From NCBI GenBank assembly GCA_007713455.1, contig VMRT01000004.1, forward strand, positions 62,001-126,000: a stretch of DNA of 64,000 bases, written 5' to 3'. Made by a program: the position numbers and the translations under genes. The notes under the pieces were generated by a model. It ran no database searches. It was not told the DNA's origin and worked only from the letters and a program-made list of their open reading frames with translations. The DNA is from Pseudomonas sp. (GTDB lineage Bacteria > Pseudomonadota > Gammaproteobacteria > Pseudomonadales > Pseudomonadaceae). Shown here in pieces: positions 18,692 to 27,433 of the stretch. Each line of letters begins with the position of its first letter. The first letter of the stretch is position 1.

Positions 18692-18722
18692 GCGGGCTCC
18701 TTGTAGCCGTCTCGTTGGCGCT

Positions 18723-18747
18723 CGCATGATAATCATTCGTAAACGAG
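18723..18747 (-). promoter_or_regulatory. Candidate Fur box upstream of the receptor
   Basis: GCATGATAATCATTCGTAAA contains the TGATAATCATT core of Fur operators, 32-55 bases upstream of the receptor start. Confidence 0.65.
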
Positions 18748-18756
18748 AATTTAGAA
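18735..18756. repeat. AT-rich repeat motif, copy 1
   Basis: ATTCGTAAACGAGAATTTAG is repeated with one small indel at 18825-18846 (ATTTGTAAGCGAATATTTAG), 90 bp away. Both are in the intergenic region upstream of the receptor. Confidence 0.5.
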
Positions 18757-18824
18757 TTTACTGCATTAGTTTCTCATCTGGGTCGTCAAATCGGTTGCCA
18801 GCCCTTGCACAGCGCGGGCTGGGT

Positions 18825-18846
18825 ATTTGTAAGCGAATATTTAGAA
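18825..18846. repeat. AT-rich repeat motif, copy 2
   Basis: Second copy of the motif at 18735-18756, also followed by GAA. It lies just past the 3' end of the SIMPL gene. Confidence 0.5.
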
Positions 18847-18869
18847 GTGGTCCGAACGGTCAGTTTCGG

Positions 18870-19574
18870 TCACGGCATCTGAACTTCGATGACGCCGTCG
18901 GCGTTGATCGTGACCTGGCGAGTGCCCGCTTCGATTTCGGGGATGGGTGCCGATTCCATCATGTCCATCTTCATCGCGCTGCTGCGCATGACAGGTTGAA
19001 ATCCGCCGCCGTTGAGGTTGAGGCTCACCAGCTTGTAACCGCTGCCGCCGAGCGCCTCGGTCGCGAGTTGGGCGCGCGCCTGGAACGCGGCGACCGCCTC
19101 CTTGAGCAGGGCATCCTCGTTCTGCTTGCGGATCGGGTCGGAGACACTGAAGTGCATGCTGCTCATCTTCAGGCTCTTCATCAGCTCGGCGGTCAGCTTC
19201 GACAGGCTGGCAAAGTTGCCGCTCTCCAGGCGCAGTTCGGCATGCTCCCGCCAACCGGAGATCTGCTGGCCCTTGTCGTCATAGACTGGATAGCTGTTGC
19301 GGCTGCCCTGGCTGACGATCACATCCTTGCTCTGCCGAGCGGTCTGCAGCGCCTGGTTCAGCGCGCGGGTGGTCTCTGCCGCGAGCTGGGCGGGGTCGTT
19401 GTGTTGTGCTTCGCTGTAGAGCGTGACGTGCATGCGGTCATGGGCCACTTCGCTGCTGACCTCGGCGCGCAGGGCGACCTGGTTGTAGCGTGGTTCCTCG
19501 GCCATGGCGGGCAGGCTGACGAGGCTGGTGATCAGCGCCATGAGGGCTGCGCTGCGGAAGGGAGTTGGCTGCAT
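18870..19574 (-). CDS. SIMPL (DUF541) periplasmic protein
   Basis: A 234-residue secreted protein with signal peptide ending SLPAMAEE. The SIMPL/DUF541 body is visible in NQVALRAEVSSEVAHDRMHVTLYSEAQ, ALNQALQTARQSKDV and the C-terminal VTINADGVIEVQMP. The family forms oligomeric periplasmic assemblies linked to oxidative stress in some bacteria; no catalytic residues are apparent. The start at 19574 (MQPTPF) has AAGGA upstream and gives a proper signal peptide, unlike the longer frame to 19616. Confidence 0.85.
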   Translation of the reverse strand: MQPTPFRSAALMALITSLVSLPAMAEEPRYNQVALRAEVSSEVAHDRMHVTLYSEAQHNDPAQLAAETTRALNQALQTARQSKDVIVSQGSRNSYPVYDDKGQQISGWREHAELRLESGNFASLSKLTAELMKSLKMSSMHFSVSDPIRKQNEDALLKEAVAAFQARAQLATEALGGSGYKLVSLNLNGGGFQPVMRSSAMKMDMMESAPIPEIEAGTRQVTINADGVIEVQMP

Positions 19575-19726
19575 AACGGATCCTTGGCATGTGCACCGGC
19601 CGGTGCGATAGCGCAAGACTCTACCTGCGCCGGTGAATGTATGCAGCTGCCCGTGCGTCGAGTTGCCGCATTTCGGTTTGGCCGCCAGACGGCTTGGTTA
19701 TACTCCGCCGAATTCTTGGAGACTCC

Positions 19727-20980
19727 ATGTACACATCCGTCCCGCTGCTATCTGCCAGCCGGCAGAACCTTCGGCTTCTGACCCTTATTCGCATCGTGGT
19801 GCTGGCTGCACAGTCCGGCGCCGTGGGCGTGGCTTACGCGACGCAGATGCTGACGCTGCCTTGGCTGGCGCTGGGCATCACGCTGGCCGTGTCGGCGGTG
19901 CTCTGTCTGGGCACGGCACTGCGTTTGCGCGGCCCGTGGCCCGTCACCGAGCTGGAATACGCCGTGCATCTGGGCTGCGACCTGATGATCCACAGCGCGC
20001 TGCTGTACTACTCCGGCGGCTCGACCAATCCGTTCGTGTCCTACTACCTGGTGCCGCTGACCATCGCTGCGGCAACCCTGCCGTGGCTTTATTCCATCGT
20101 GCTTTCCGGCCTGGCGCTGCTGGGTTACACGCTGATGCTGGTCTGGTACGACCCGCTCACCCTGCCACCCTTCGAGCGGGCGACGCTGCAGGTTTACGGC
20201 ATGTGGCTGAGTTTCGCGCTGGCGGCCGCGCTGATCACTTTCTTCGTCGCGCGCATGGCCGAACAGCTGCGCCGACAGGAACAGCAGCAGGCCCAGCGCC
20301 GCGAGGAGAGCATGCGTGACCAGCAACTGCTCGCCGTGGCCACCCAGGCCGCTGGCGCCGCTCATGAACTGGGCACGCCGCTGGCAACCATGAGCGTGCT
20401 GCTCAAGGAGTTGCGCCAGGAATACAAGGACCCGCAGCTGAGCGAGGATCTCGGCCTGCTGCAGTCGCAAGTCCAGCTCTGCAAGGAGAGCCTGCGTCAG
20501 CTGGTCCGCGCCGCCGAGGCAGACCGGCGCCAGGCGGTCGTCGAGCAGACCGCACGCGAATGGGTCGACTCGGTCCTGCAGCGCTGGCACCTGATGCGTC
20601 CAGAGGCAACATTTCGCTTCCAGTGCGTCGGCCTTGGCAGTGCGCCGAAGCTGATGCCGCCGGCGGACCTCAGCCAGTCGCTGCTCAACCTGTTGAACAA
20701 CGCCACCGATGCCAGTCCCGAGGATCTGGAAATACGCCTGGACTGGGATCCGCAGTGGATCAAGCTGACCATCCGTGACCACGGCGCCGGTGTTCCGCTG
20801 GCCATCGCCGAGCAGATCGGCAGACCCTTCATCACGACCAAGGGCAAGGGTTTCGGCCTTGGTCTGTTTCTCAGTCAGGCCAGCGTCACGCGCGCTGGCG
20901 GCACGGTGAAGCTCTACAATCACGAAGAAGGTGGCACACTGACCGAACTGCGCCTACCGCATGGTTCGGTACGCGCCTGA
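19727..20980 (+). CDS. roxS: Redox-responsive sensor histidine kinase (RegB/PrrB/RoxS family)
   Basis: Inner-membrane kinase of 417 residues with six membrane segments (about 15-175), the quinone-binding heptad GGSTNPF (97-103), and a kinase core with H213 in HELGTPLATM. The ATPase has NNATDASPEDLE (N-box), RDHGAGVP and GKGFGLGLFLSQ. RegB-type kinases sense the redox state of the quinone pool and control respiratory oxidases. The start at 19727 is set by TTGGAGA upstream. It is followed 38 bp later by its response regulator. Confidence 0.9.
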   Translation: MYTSVPLLSASRQNLRLLTLIRIVVLAAQSGAVGVAYATQMLTLPWLALGITLAVSAVLCLGTALRLRGPWPVTELEYAVHLGCDLMIHSALLYYSGGSTNPFVSYYLVPLTIAAATLPWLYSIVLSGLALLGYTLMLVWYDPLTLPPFERATLQVYGMWLSFALAAALITFFVARMAEQLRRQEQQQAQRREESMRDQQLLAVATQAAGAAHELGTPLATMSVLLKELRQEYKDPQLSEDLGLLQSQVQLCKESLRQLVRAAEADRRQAVVEQTAREWVDSVLQRWHLMRPEATFRFQCVGLGSAPKLMPPADLSQSLLNLLNNATDASPEDLEIRLDWDPQWIKLTIRDHGAGVPLAIAEQIGRPFITTKGKGFGLGLFLSQASVTRAGGTVKLYNHEEGGTLTELRLPHGSVRA

Positions 20981-21018
20981 TCCTGATCCTGATCGTGACC
21001 AATGCGAGGAATGCACAG

Positions 21019-21579
21019 ATGACCGACGAGTTGCAGCAAGAGGGTGAAGAACAACCTCACCTGCTGTTGGTGGATGACGATCCGACGTTCACCCGGGTAA
21101 TGGCGCGCGCCATGAGTCGCCGGGGCCTGCAGGTCAGCATCGCTGGTTCTGCGGAGGAGGGCCTGGCCCTGGCCAAGCAGGATATTCCTGACTACGCAGT
21201 GCTCGACCTTAAGATGGAAGGCGATTCGGGCCTGGTGCTGCTGCCCAAGTTGCTCGAGCTGGACCCCGAAATGCGGGTGTTGATCCTGACCGGTTACTCG
21301 AGCATCGCCACAGCGGTGGAGGCGATCAAGCGCGGCGCCTGCAATTACCTGTGCAAGCCTGCCGATGCCGACGACGTGCTGGCGGCATTGTTGTCGCAGC
21401 ATGCCGATCTCGACAGCCTGGTGCCGGAAAATCCCATGTCGGTCGATCGCCTGCAGTGGGAGCATATCCAGCGGGTGCTCAGTGAGCACGACGGCAACAT
21501 CTCCGCTACCGCCCGTGCCCTGGGCATGCATCGACGGACCTTGCAGCGCAAACTACAGAAACGTCCGGTGCGACGCTAA
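21019..21579 (+). CDS. roxR: Response regulator RegA/PrrA/RoxR family
   Basis: A 186-residue partner of the RoxS kinase. The receiver domain has D20/D21, phospho-acceptor D63 (VLDLKMEGDSG), T91 and K113 (LCKPAD); the C-terminus is a Fis-type helix-turn-helix (NISATARALGMHRRTLQRKLQKR). The ATG at 21019 is preferred to a GTG at 20995 because AGGA at 21007-21010 fits it. It controls terminal oxidase and related redox genes in pseudomonads. Confidence 0.9.
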   Translation: MTDELQQEGEEQPHLLLVDDDPTFTRVMARAMSRRGLQVSIAGSAEEGLALAKQDIPDYAVLDLKMEGDSGLVLLPKLLELDPEMRVLILTGYSSIATAVEAIKRGACNYLCKPADADDVLAALLSQHADLDSLVPENPMSVDRLQWEHIQRVLSEHDGNISATARALGMHRRTLQRKLQKRPVRR

Positions 21580-21685
21580 CCGGCGTCATCGTCTCGCGGG
21601 GGGGGGCGTTGTCATCACACGACGCCCGAGCCCTCGCGTAACGCATGCTTTATGCTTGCGAGCTTTGTAGTTGCAGGCGTCTTCC

Positions 21686-22627
21686 ATGCTCCCCCTCGTA
21701 CTGCAAACCCTGAGCGTCACTGCGCCGGTGTTTGCCATGTTGTTTCTCGGTGTCGCGCTCAAGCGCCTCGGCTGGATCAACGCTGCGTTCGTGTATACGG
21801 CTTCGGCGCTGGTGTTCAGGGGCACCATGCCGACGCTGCTGTTCATCTCCATCATCAAGGCCGATCTGACAGCGGCGCTGCAGCCGGCACTGCTGCTCTA
21901 TTTCGTGCTCGCCACGATTGCGACATTTATCGTGGCCTGGGTCTGGGCCTTGTGGCGTTGCCCGGCATCCGATCGCGGCGTGTACGTGCAGGGCGCGTTT
22001 CGTGGCAACAACGGCATCGTCGGCCTGGCGCTGGCTAGCAGCCTCTACGGTGACTACGGCCTGTCGGTTGGCGGTGTGCTCGCCGGGGTGGTGATTCTGG
22101 TCTACAACAGCCTCTCGGCGATGGTGCTCGCCATCTACAGCCCGGATGGACAGGTCGGCCCGAAGGAAATTTTGCTCAGCATCCTGCGTAATCCGCTGAT
22201 CATTGGTGTGGTCGCGGCCGTGCCCTTCGCCTATTGGCAGATTGACTTGCCGGGCTGGCTGATGACCTCGGGCCAGTACTTTGCGCAGATGACCTTGCCA
22301 CTGGCGCTCATCTGCATCGGCGCCACGCTGTCATTGGATGCGTTGCGCAAGAGCAGCGGCAGTGCGCTCAGTTCGAGCCTGATGAAAATGGTCTGGCTGC
22401 CGGCACTCGCGACCCTGGGTGCTTGGGCCTACGGCTTTCGCGATGCGGAGCTGGGTATCCTGTTTCTCTACTTTGCCAGCCCAACGGCGGCGGCGAGTTT
22501 CGTCATGGCGCGCGCGGTCAATTCCAATCATCAGCTGGCCGCGACCATCATTGTCATCACGACGCTGATGGCAGCGCTGAGCATCAACGCCGGGCTGTTT
22601 CTGCTGGGCTGGCTGGGCTGGATCTAG
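21686..22627 (+). CDS. AEC family transporter (auxin efflux carrier-like permease)
   Basis: A 313-residue inner-membrane carrier with about ten hydrophobic helices in two inverted halves, including the conserved RGNNGIVGLALASSLYG region and the C-terminal ASPTAAASFVMARAVN motif of AEC permeases. Substrate unknown; bacterial relatives export or import small organic acids such as malate or malonate. The ATG at 21686 has no strong ribosome site. Independent of the roxSR pair. Confidence 0.85.
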   Translation: MLPLVLQTLSVTAPVFAMLFLGVALKRLGWINAAFVYTASALVFRGTMPTLLFISIIKADLTAALQPALLLYFVLATIATFIVAWVWALWRCPASDRGVYVQGAFRGNNGIVGLALASSLYGDYGLSVGGVLAGVVILVYNSLSAMVLAIYSPDGQVGPKEILLSILRNPLIIGVVAAVPFAYWQIDLPGWLMTSGQYFAQMTLPLALICIGATLSLDALRKSSGSALSSSLMKMVWLPALATLGAWAYGFRDAELGILFLYFASPTAAASFVMARAVNSNHQLAATIIVITTLMAALSINAGLFLLGWLGWI

Positions 22628-22813
22628 TCGAGACCTTGGCTGCGATTCGCCGCGCCGTTCGTCGCCAATGCGGCTCTCAGCTTAAGAATCGCGTAGCGAT
22701 GGTCGTAATCGGTCATCAGGCCTCAGAAAAAATAGTGCATTTGCGTCAAATTGCCCTGGACGTTCAACGGCTTGCCTGGCGAGGCAGCCGCTCCGTGTTC
22801 TAGGGAATCTCTC

Positions 22814-23791
22814 ATGGCATTTTTCACACCTTCGAGCCGCTCGCTGACGCGTGACGACATACGCGTGGTGAACCTGCGGCGCCTTGCGATTCCGGGTTTT
22901 GCGCTGTTGCTGGTGCTGAGTCTGGGAAGCTTTGCCGGCGGTGTCTGGCTTGGCAGCGATCTGCACACGCCGCACCTGGCCACGCATCAGAGTGATGTAC
23001 CCGTCGAGGATGAGGACCGCTTTGCCATCGCCCGGGTCGGCGAGGTGGTCGGCCGGTTGAAAACTCTCGAATCCGATCTGCTCGCCCTGCAGCAGATGAT
23101 GGATCAACAGCGTGTTCTGCATGGCCAGCTGTCGGCGCTGGACCCGACGCTGCTGCCCGTGCTGGTGCCGGCACGCACGGACGGCGCAGGGCAGGGCGGC
23201 GCGCTGTTGCCGCCTCGGGGTTGTTCGGGGGAGCTGCTGGTCGATGCCGAGCGGCTGAGCCTTGCCGACCTGCAGCGCAGCGAGACCTCTGCGCGCTGCA
23301 TGCGGGTGATGCTGGACGGGCTGATGCAACAGGTGGCCGAGCGCAACGCGGCGCTCATGGCGATTCCGTCACGGCGACCGGTGGGCGAGGCACGGCTGGG
23401 CTCGGCATTCGGCAATCGCGTCGACCCCTTCCGCAAGAAACTGGCGTTCCATTCCGGGGTGGACTTCGCGTTGCGCAGCGGCTCCGACGTGGTCGCTGCG
23501 GCGGGAGGCCGGGTGCGCTTCGCCGGCTACCGAGGTGCCTACGGCAAACTGGTGGAGATCGACCATGGCAATCGCCTGGTCACGCGCTATGCCCATCTGT
23601 CGCGACTGGATGTTCGCCAGGGTGAGGTCGTCACGCCGGCACAGCGTATCGGCGCGGTGGGTTCGACAGGCCGATCCACTGGTCCTCATCTGCATTTCGA
23701 GGTGCTGCACAAGGGGCGCTTCGTCGACCCGCAGCGGTTCCTGGCCCTGGGTGATCTGGAGCGTGACAGCGATGGCCTGGCTGAGGACTAA
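22814..23791 (+). CDS. M23 family peptidoglycan endopeptidase
   Basis: A 325-residue bitopic protein: cytoplasmic N-terminus, one membrane helix (about 30-52, IPGFALLLVLSLGSFAGGVW), a short coiled coil (about 75-105) and a C-terminal LytM/M23 domain (about 195-310). Zinc-site residues H213-x3-D217 (FHSGVDFAL) and H292-x-H294 (HLHFEV) are all present, so it should be catalytically active on peptide cross-links. Its stop overlaps the next gene, and a bactofilin follows, an association seen for bactofilin-scaffolded cell-wall enzymes. Confidence 0.88.
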   Translation: MAFFTPSSRSLTRDDIRVVNLRRLAIPGFALLLVLSLGSFAGGVWLGSDLHTPHLATHQSDVPVEDEDRFAIARVGEVVGRLKTLESDLLALQQMMDQQRVLHGQLSALDPTLLPVLVPARTDGAGQGGALLPPRGCSGELLVDAERLSLADLQRSETSARCMRVMLDGLMQQVAERNAALMAIPSRRPVGEARLGSAFGNRVDPFRKKLAFHSGVDFALRSGSDVVAAAGGRVRFAGYRGAYGKLVEIDHGNRLVTRYAHLSRLDVRQGEVVTPAQRIGAVGSTGRSTGPHLHFEVLHKGRFVDPQRFLALGDLERDSDGLAED

Positions 23792-24128
23792 ACGCCCTTC
23801 CACGCGCGAGTTGCTACGCGCCGAGCACCGACTGCAAGCCGCGCGCAGCGCGCGCAGCGGACGTTGGCTGATCTTTGGGCTGCTCTGTGTGATCGGCGCG
23901 CTGCTGTACCTGCGCAACCACGAGCAGGTGGCTCATGCACGGCAGGTCGAGGCGCTGACGCAGGACAGCCAGGCACTCAGGGCCGCGCTTGGGCAGAGTC
24001 GGTTGAAGCGCCAGGAAATCCAGGCCACCGAAGAGCAATTGCTAAGGCGTATAGCCACTCTCTCAGCGCAGGTCGAGCGGCTGCAGACCGATCTGGCGTT
24101 CTTCCGTCAGCAGAAGAAGGCCCGTTAA
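23772..24128 (+). CDS. Small membrane coiled-coil protein
   Basis: A 118-residue protein of unknown function. One membrane helix (about 33-53, RWLIFGLLCVIGALLYLR) follows a basic cytoplasmic start; the C-terminal half is a predicted coiled coil (EALTQDSQALRAALGQSR to QVERLQTDLAFFRQQ). The ATG overlaps the last 20 bases of the M23 gene, with GGAG ten bases upstream, so it is translationally coupled. It resembles DUF6776-type proteins found before bactofilins. Confidence 0.7.
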   Translation: MAWLRTKRPSTRELLRAEHRLQAARSARSGRWLIFGLLCVIGALLYLRNHEQVAHARQVEALTQDSQALRAALGQSRLKRQEIQATEEQLLRRIATLSAQVERLQTDLAFFRQQKKAR

Positions 24129-24142
24129 CTTTTTTGGAGTAG

Positions 24143-24571
24143 ATGATGTTCAACAAGAAGAAGTCGGTACCTCGCGTCACCATCGATCAGTTTTCCAGCC
24201 TGATCTCCGGCAACCTGTCCCTGATCGGGGACGTGACCTTCGAAGAAGGGTTGAAGGTCAGCGGTGAAGTGCGCGGCGATGTCTGCCACAAGCCGGGCAC
24301 ACACAGCTTGCTGGCGCTGAGTGCCGAGGGAAGAATCGAGGGCAACGTGAGCAGTTACGATGCGCTGATCGACGGCACCATCGTCGGCGATTTGGTGGTC
24401 GAGCATCTGCTCGAACTGCATTCCAACGCCCGCGTGCGCGGGAACATCCGCTATCGCCAGTTGAGCATGGAGAACGGCGCGGTGGTCGACGGGACCCTCA
24501 ACCGCATGGGCGACGAAGAGGAGAGTGCCCAGGTGTTCGAGTTGCCGCGGCCTCAGGTCCGTGAGGGCTGA
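24143..24571 (+). CDS. Bactofilin (polymer-forming cytoskeletal protein)
   Basis: A 142-residue bactofilin, a beta-helical protein that self-assembles into filaments at the inner membrane and positions cell-wall enzymes. The core (about 15-125) has the regular hydrophobic ladder SLISGNLSLIGDVTFEEGLK, GRIEGNVSSYDALIDGTIVG and NARVRGNIRYRQLSMENGAV. TTGGAG precedes the ATG. It is cotranscribed with the M23 peptidase and the coiled-coil protein. A hairpin follows. Confidence 0.92.
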   Translation: MMFNKKKSVPRVTIDQFSSLISGNLSLIGDVTFEEGLKVSGEVRGDVCHKPGTHSLLALSAEGRIEGNVSSYDALIDGTIVGDLVVEHLLELHSNARVRGNIRYRQLSMENGAVVDGTLNRMGDEEESAQVFELPRPQVREG

Positions 24572-24576
24572 GTGAA

Positions 24577-24597
24577 GGCGGGCCAGCCAGGCCCGCC
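24577..24597 (+). terminator. Hairpin after bactofilin gene
   Basis: Stem GGCGGGCC / GGCCCGCC with a 5-nt loop, between convergent genes. No clear T-run. Confidence 0.55.
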
Positions 24598-24614
24598 GGT
24601 GGTTTGTCCTGTTG

Positions 24615-25700
24615 TCAGCGCTGGGTTTTCCAGGCGCGGCCGGCGATGACCAGCAGCGTGATCGCGGTCAGCGGCAGTGCATAGCCCAGCATGGCGTCGC
24701 CAAAGGTTTCCGCGAAGGGGCGGCCGGTACTGGTCAGCACCAGGTACAGGGTGTAAGCCACGTAATAGGCGACGAACAGGGCGCCTTCCCAGCGCTTGAT
24801 GCAGTAGCCGGCGAAGAAGATCGGCAGGCAGGCTACCGCTACCGCGATCATCACCGGGAAATCAAAGGCTAGCGCGTTCGAAGACACACCGATCGCCTGC
24901 GGCGACACCAGCGAGGCCAGGCCGAGTACGCAGAGCAGGTTGAAGATGTTGCTGCCAACGATGTTACCGACGGCGATATCGCGCTCGCCGCGAAAGGCCG
25001 CCATGATCGAGGTGGCCAGTTCTGGCAGTGAGGTGCCGATCGCGATCACGGTCAGGCCAATGACCAACTCCGATAGGCCGAGCGCCCGGGCCAGGGCCAC
25101 GGCGCCCTCGACGAGGAAATTGGAGCCCACCACCAGCAACACCAAGCCTGCGATCACCAGGCCAGCGTTGATCAGCCCAGCATGCGGCTTGGCCGGTTCA
25201 TCCAGGCCGAACTCCTTGGCAAACTCGTCGTCGACTTCCGCAGCTTTTTCGCGGCGACTGCTTATGATCAGGAACAGCGTGTAGACCACTACCGCGGTGA
25301 ACAGCAGTGCACCGTCGATACGGCTGAGTTCTCCGTCCCACGCCAGGCCGAAGGTCACCAGGCTGGCGCCGATCATTATCGGCACGTCCAGACGGATCAG
25401 CTGACGCGATACCACCAGTGGTGCGACCAGTGCGGTCATGCCGAGAATCAGCAGTACGTTGGCGATGTTGCTGCCCACGACGTTACCGATCGCAATGTCA
25501 CCGCTGCCATTGAGTGCGGCCTGGACGCTGACGGCCGTCTCCGGCGCGCTGGTGCCGAAGGCGACCACGGTGAGGCCAATGACCAGTGGGGAGATGCCGA
25601 ACTGGGCGGCGAGTTTGGCTGCACCTCGCACCAGGACCTCCGCGCCGGCAACGAGCAGCACCAGGCCGGCTATGAGGTAGATAAAGGTCATCAGGGTCAC
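24615..25700 (-). CDS. Calcium/sodium antiporter, CaCA family (paralogue 1)
   Basis: Inner-membrane cation exchanger with two Na_Ca_ex halves of about five helices each. The alpha-1 repeat holds GTSAPETAVSVQAA and GNVVGSNIANVLLILG; alpha-2 holds GTSLPELATSIMAA and GNIVGSNIFNLLCVLG. The loop between the halves is acidic (EVDDEFAKEFGLDEP). I choose the GTG at 25700: it gives 361 residues that align end to end with the paralogue (VTLMTFIYL against MSLITFGYL) and has GCGGAG upstream. The ATG at 25691 is an alternative. It lies 38 bp downstream of the second copy. Confidence 0.88.
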   Translation of the reverse strand: MTLMTFIYLIAGLVLLVAGAEVLVRGAAKLAAQFGISPLVIGLTVVAFGTSAPETAVSVQAALNGSGDIAIGNVVGSNIANVLLILGMTALVAPLVVSRQLIRLDVPIMIGASLVTFGLAWDGELSRIDGALLFTAVVVYTLFLIISSRREKAAEVDDEFAKEFGLDEPAKPHAGLINAGLVIAGLVLLVVGSNFLVEGAVALARALGLSELVIGLTVIAIGTSLPELATSIMAAFRGERDIAVGNIVGSNIFNLLCVLGLASLVSPQAIGVSSNALAFDFPVMIAVAVACLPIFFAGYCIKRWEGALFVAYYVAYTLYLVLTSTGRPFAETFGDAMLGYALPLTAITLLVIAGRAWKTQR

Positions 25701-25738
25701 GATGGGGCGCTCCGCAAAAAATCCAGAAAGTGGGTGTT

Positions 25739-26824
25739 TCAGCGCTGGTGTTGCCAGGCGCGCAGGAAGATCACCAAAAGCGTGACGGCCGTCAAGGGGA
25801 GCGCGAACCAGAGCATCGCGTCGCGCAGCAGCTCGATGGCACCCAGGCCGGTGGCGAACATCACCAGATACAGGGTGTAGGCCAGGTAATAGGCGAAAAA
25901 CATCAGACCTTCCCAGCGCCGGATGCAATACCCGGAAAAGAAAATCGGCAGGCAGGCGACGAACACGGCCAGCATTACCGGGAAGTCGAAGGACTGCGCA
26001 TTGGGGGAAATGGACAGGCCTTCCGCGGCCACCGCGGCGCCGGCGCCGAGTACCAGCAGCAGGTTGAAGATGCAGCTGCCCACCACATTGCCGACGGCAA
26101 TGTCGCGCTCCCCCTTGATGACCGCCAGCACCGAGGTCGCCAGCTCCGGCATCGAGGTGCCGACCGCAACCACCGTCAGGCCGATGACCAGCTCGGAAAG
26201 ACCGAGCGCGCGCGCAAGGCCAACGGCACCTTCGATCAGTAGATTCGAGCCTCCCACCAGCAGCCCCAGGCCGAGCAGGATCAGCAGCAGCTGGAGCACC
26301 CAGGCATAAGGCTTGTCGCCAGCGTCCGGGCCGAACTCGGTGTCGAATTCATCGACGCCTGGTCCCGGCTTGTCCCGCTTGCTGGCGAGGACCAGAAACA
26401 GTGTGTAACCAATCAGGGCAACGAGCAGCAGGATACCGTCCAGTCGGCTGATGCTGCCGTTCCAGGCCAGTCCATAGCAGAGCAGGCCGGCGCCGATCAT
26501 CACTGGCACATCGAGGCGGATCAGTTGCCGGGATACCACCAGCGGTGCGATCAGTGCGGAAATGCCGAGAATCAGCAGGATGTTCGCGATGTTGCTGCCG
26601 ATCACGTTGCCTACTGCGATGTCACCGCTGCCATTCAGCGACGCCTGCACGCTGACGGCTGTTTCCGGGGCGCTGGTGCCGAAGGCCACCACCGTCAATC
26701 CGATGATCAAGGGCGGAATGCCGAAGCGGCTGGCCAGTTTGGCCGCGCCGCGTACCAGCGCTTCGGCACCGACGACGAGCAGTACCAGGCCGCTGATGAG
26801 GTAGCCAAAGGTAATCAGCGACAT
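25739..26824 (-). CDS. Calcium/sodium antiporter, CaCA family (paralogue 2)
   Basis: A 361-residue antiporter that is a tandem paralogue of the gene downstream. Alpha-1 is canonical (GTSAPETAVSVQAS, GNVIGSNIANILLILG). In alpha-2 the motif reads GTSMPELATSV and GNVVGSCIFNLLLVLG, with Cys in place of the usual Asn of GSNIFN, a position near the cation path. The intracellular loop also differs (KPGPGVDEFDTEFGPDAGDKP). Good ribosome site GGGAGC. Likely cotranscribed with paralogue 1. Confidence 0.88.
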   Translation of the reverse strand: MSLITFGYLISGLVLLVVGAEALVRGAAKLASRFGIPPLIIGLTVVAFGTSAPETAVSVQASLNGSGDIAVGNVIGSNIANILLILGISALIAPLVVSRQLIRLDVPVMIGAGLLCYGLAWNGSISRLDGILLLVALIGYTLFLVLASKRDKPGPGVDEFDTEFGPDAGDKPYAWVLQLLLILLGLGLLVGGSNLLIEGAVGLARALGLSELVIGLTVVAVGTSMPELATSVLAVIKGERDIAVGNVVGSCIFNLLLVLGAGAAVAAEGLSISPNAQSFDFPVMLAVFVACLPIFFSGYCIRRWEGLMFFAYYLAYTLYLVMFATGLGAIELLRDAMLWFALPLTAVTLLVIFLRAWQHQR

Positions 26825-26891
26825 GCGGGCGCTCCCTTGGCTGGGGTAGCGCAGTCTGTGCTCTGTGACATCACTGCAGGTGCCTGTTCCT

Positions 26892-27293
26892 TCATGGGAG
26901 GGTTTCGATACGCACGCGGATCACGCCGCTCTTGAGCATGTCTAGTTGTGCCGCCGCGGCGCGGGAAAGGTCGATGATGCGGCCGCGGCGAAATGGTCCG
27001 CGGTCGTTGGTACGTACCACCACCTGCTTGCCGTTCTGCTCGTTGGTGACCCGCACCCGCGTGCCGAAAGGCAGGCTGCGATGGGCCGCCACCAGCGCGT
27101 TCTGATCGTGGGTTTCGCCGTTGGCGGTGCGTTGGCCGTGATGCATTCGCGCGTAGTAGGAGGCCTTGCCGCTCTGGCTGAAGCGCTCTTGTGTAGCTTG
27201 TGGTGCCTTGGCGGGTTGAGCCGGCTGGCGATCTGCGCAGCCGCTGACCAGCAAGGCCAGCAACAATAGGGCGGTGAAGCGTGTCAGGCGCAT
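26892..27293 (-). CDS. RlpA-family lipoprotein (septal ring lytic transglycosylase-like)
   Basis: A 133-residue lipoprotein: signal sequence with lipobox LVSGC (lipid-modified Cys about 19) and a double-psi beta-barrel (about 44-133). Family residues are visible in [32 protein letters not shown] and [23 protein letters not shown]. It lacks a C-terminal SPOR domain, so it is the short type, distinct from the RlpA that cleaves septal glycans. GGAAGG precedes the ATG at 27293. Confidence 0.87.
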   Translation of the reverse strand: MRLTRFTALLLLALLVSGCADRQPAQPAKAPQATQERFSQSGKASYYARMHHGQRTANGETHDQNALVAAHRSLPFGTRVRVTNEQNGKQVVVRTNDRGPFRRGRIIDLSRAAAAQLDMLKSGVIRVRIETLP

Positions 27294-27433
27294 GAACAAT
27301 CCTTCCGTTGGGTCGATCGCTGAGTCGGCGATGGCCCGCGGCAGGTGTCGTGACGTTGTGGCGATGCCGGGAGCGGTGATGCAGCGATGTCCGCGGTTGC
27401 AGCAGGGGCAACCGCGGAGGGCCATCGCTCAGC

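Noticed and set aside
18692..18736. N-terminal extension of the FepA/CirA-class receptor
   Set aside because: The extra 15 residues fall in a Fur-like operator and would hide the signal peptide; the ATG at 18691 has a proper ribosome site.
24143..24571. Second, independent M23-like protein or DUF583-only fragment
   Set aside because: Complete length, regular beta-helix periodicity and gene context support a full bactofilin.
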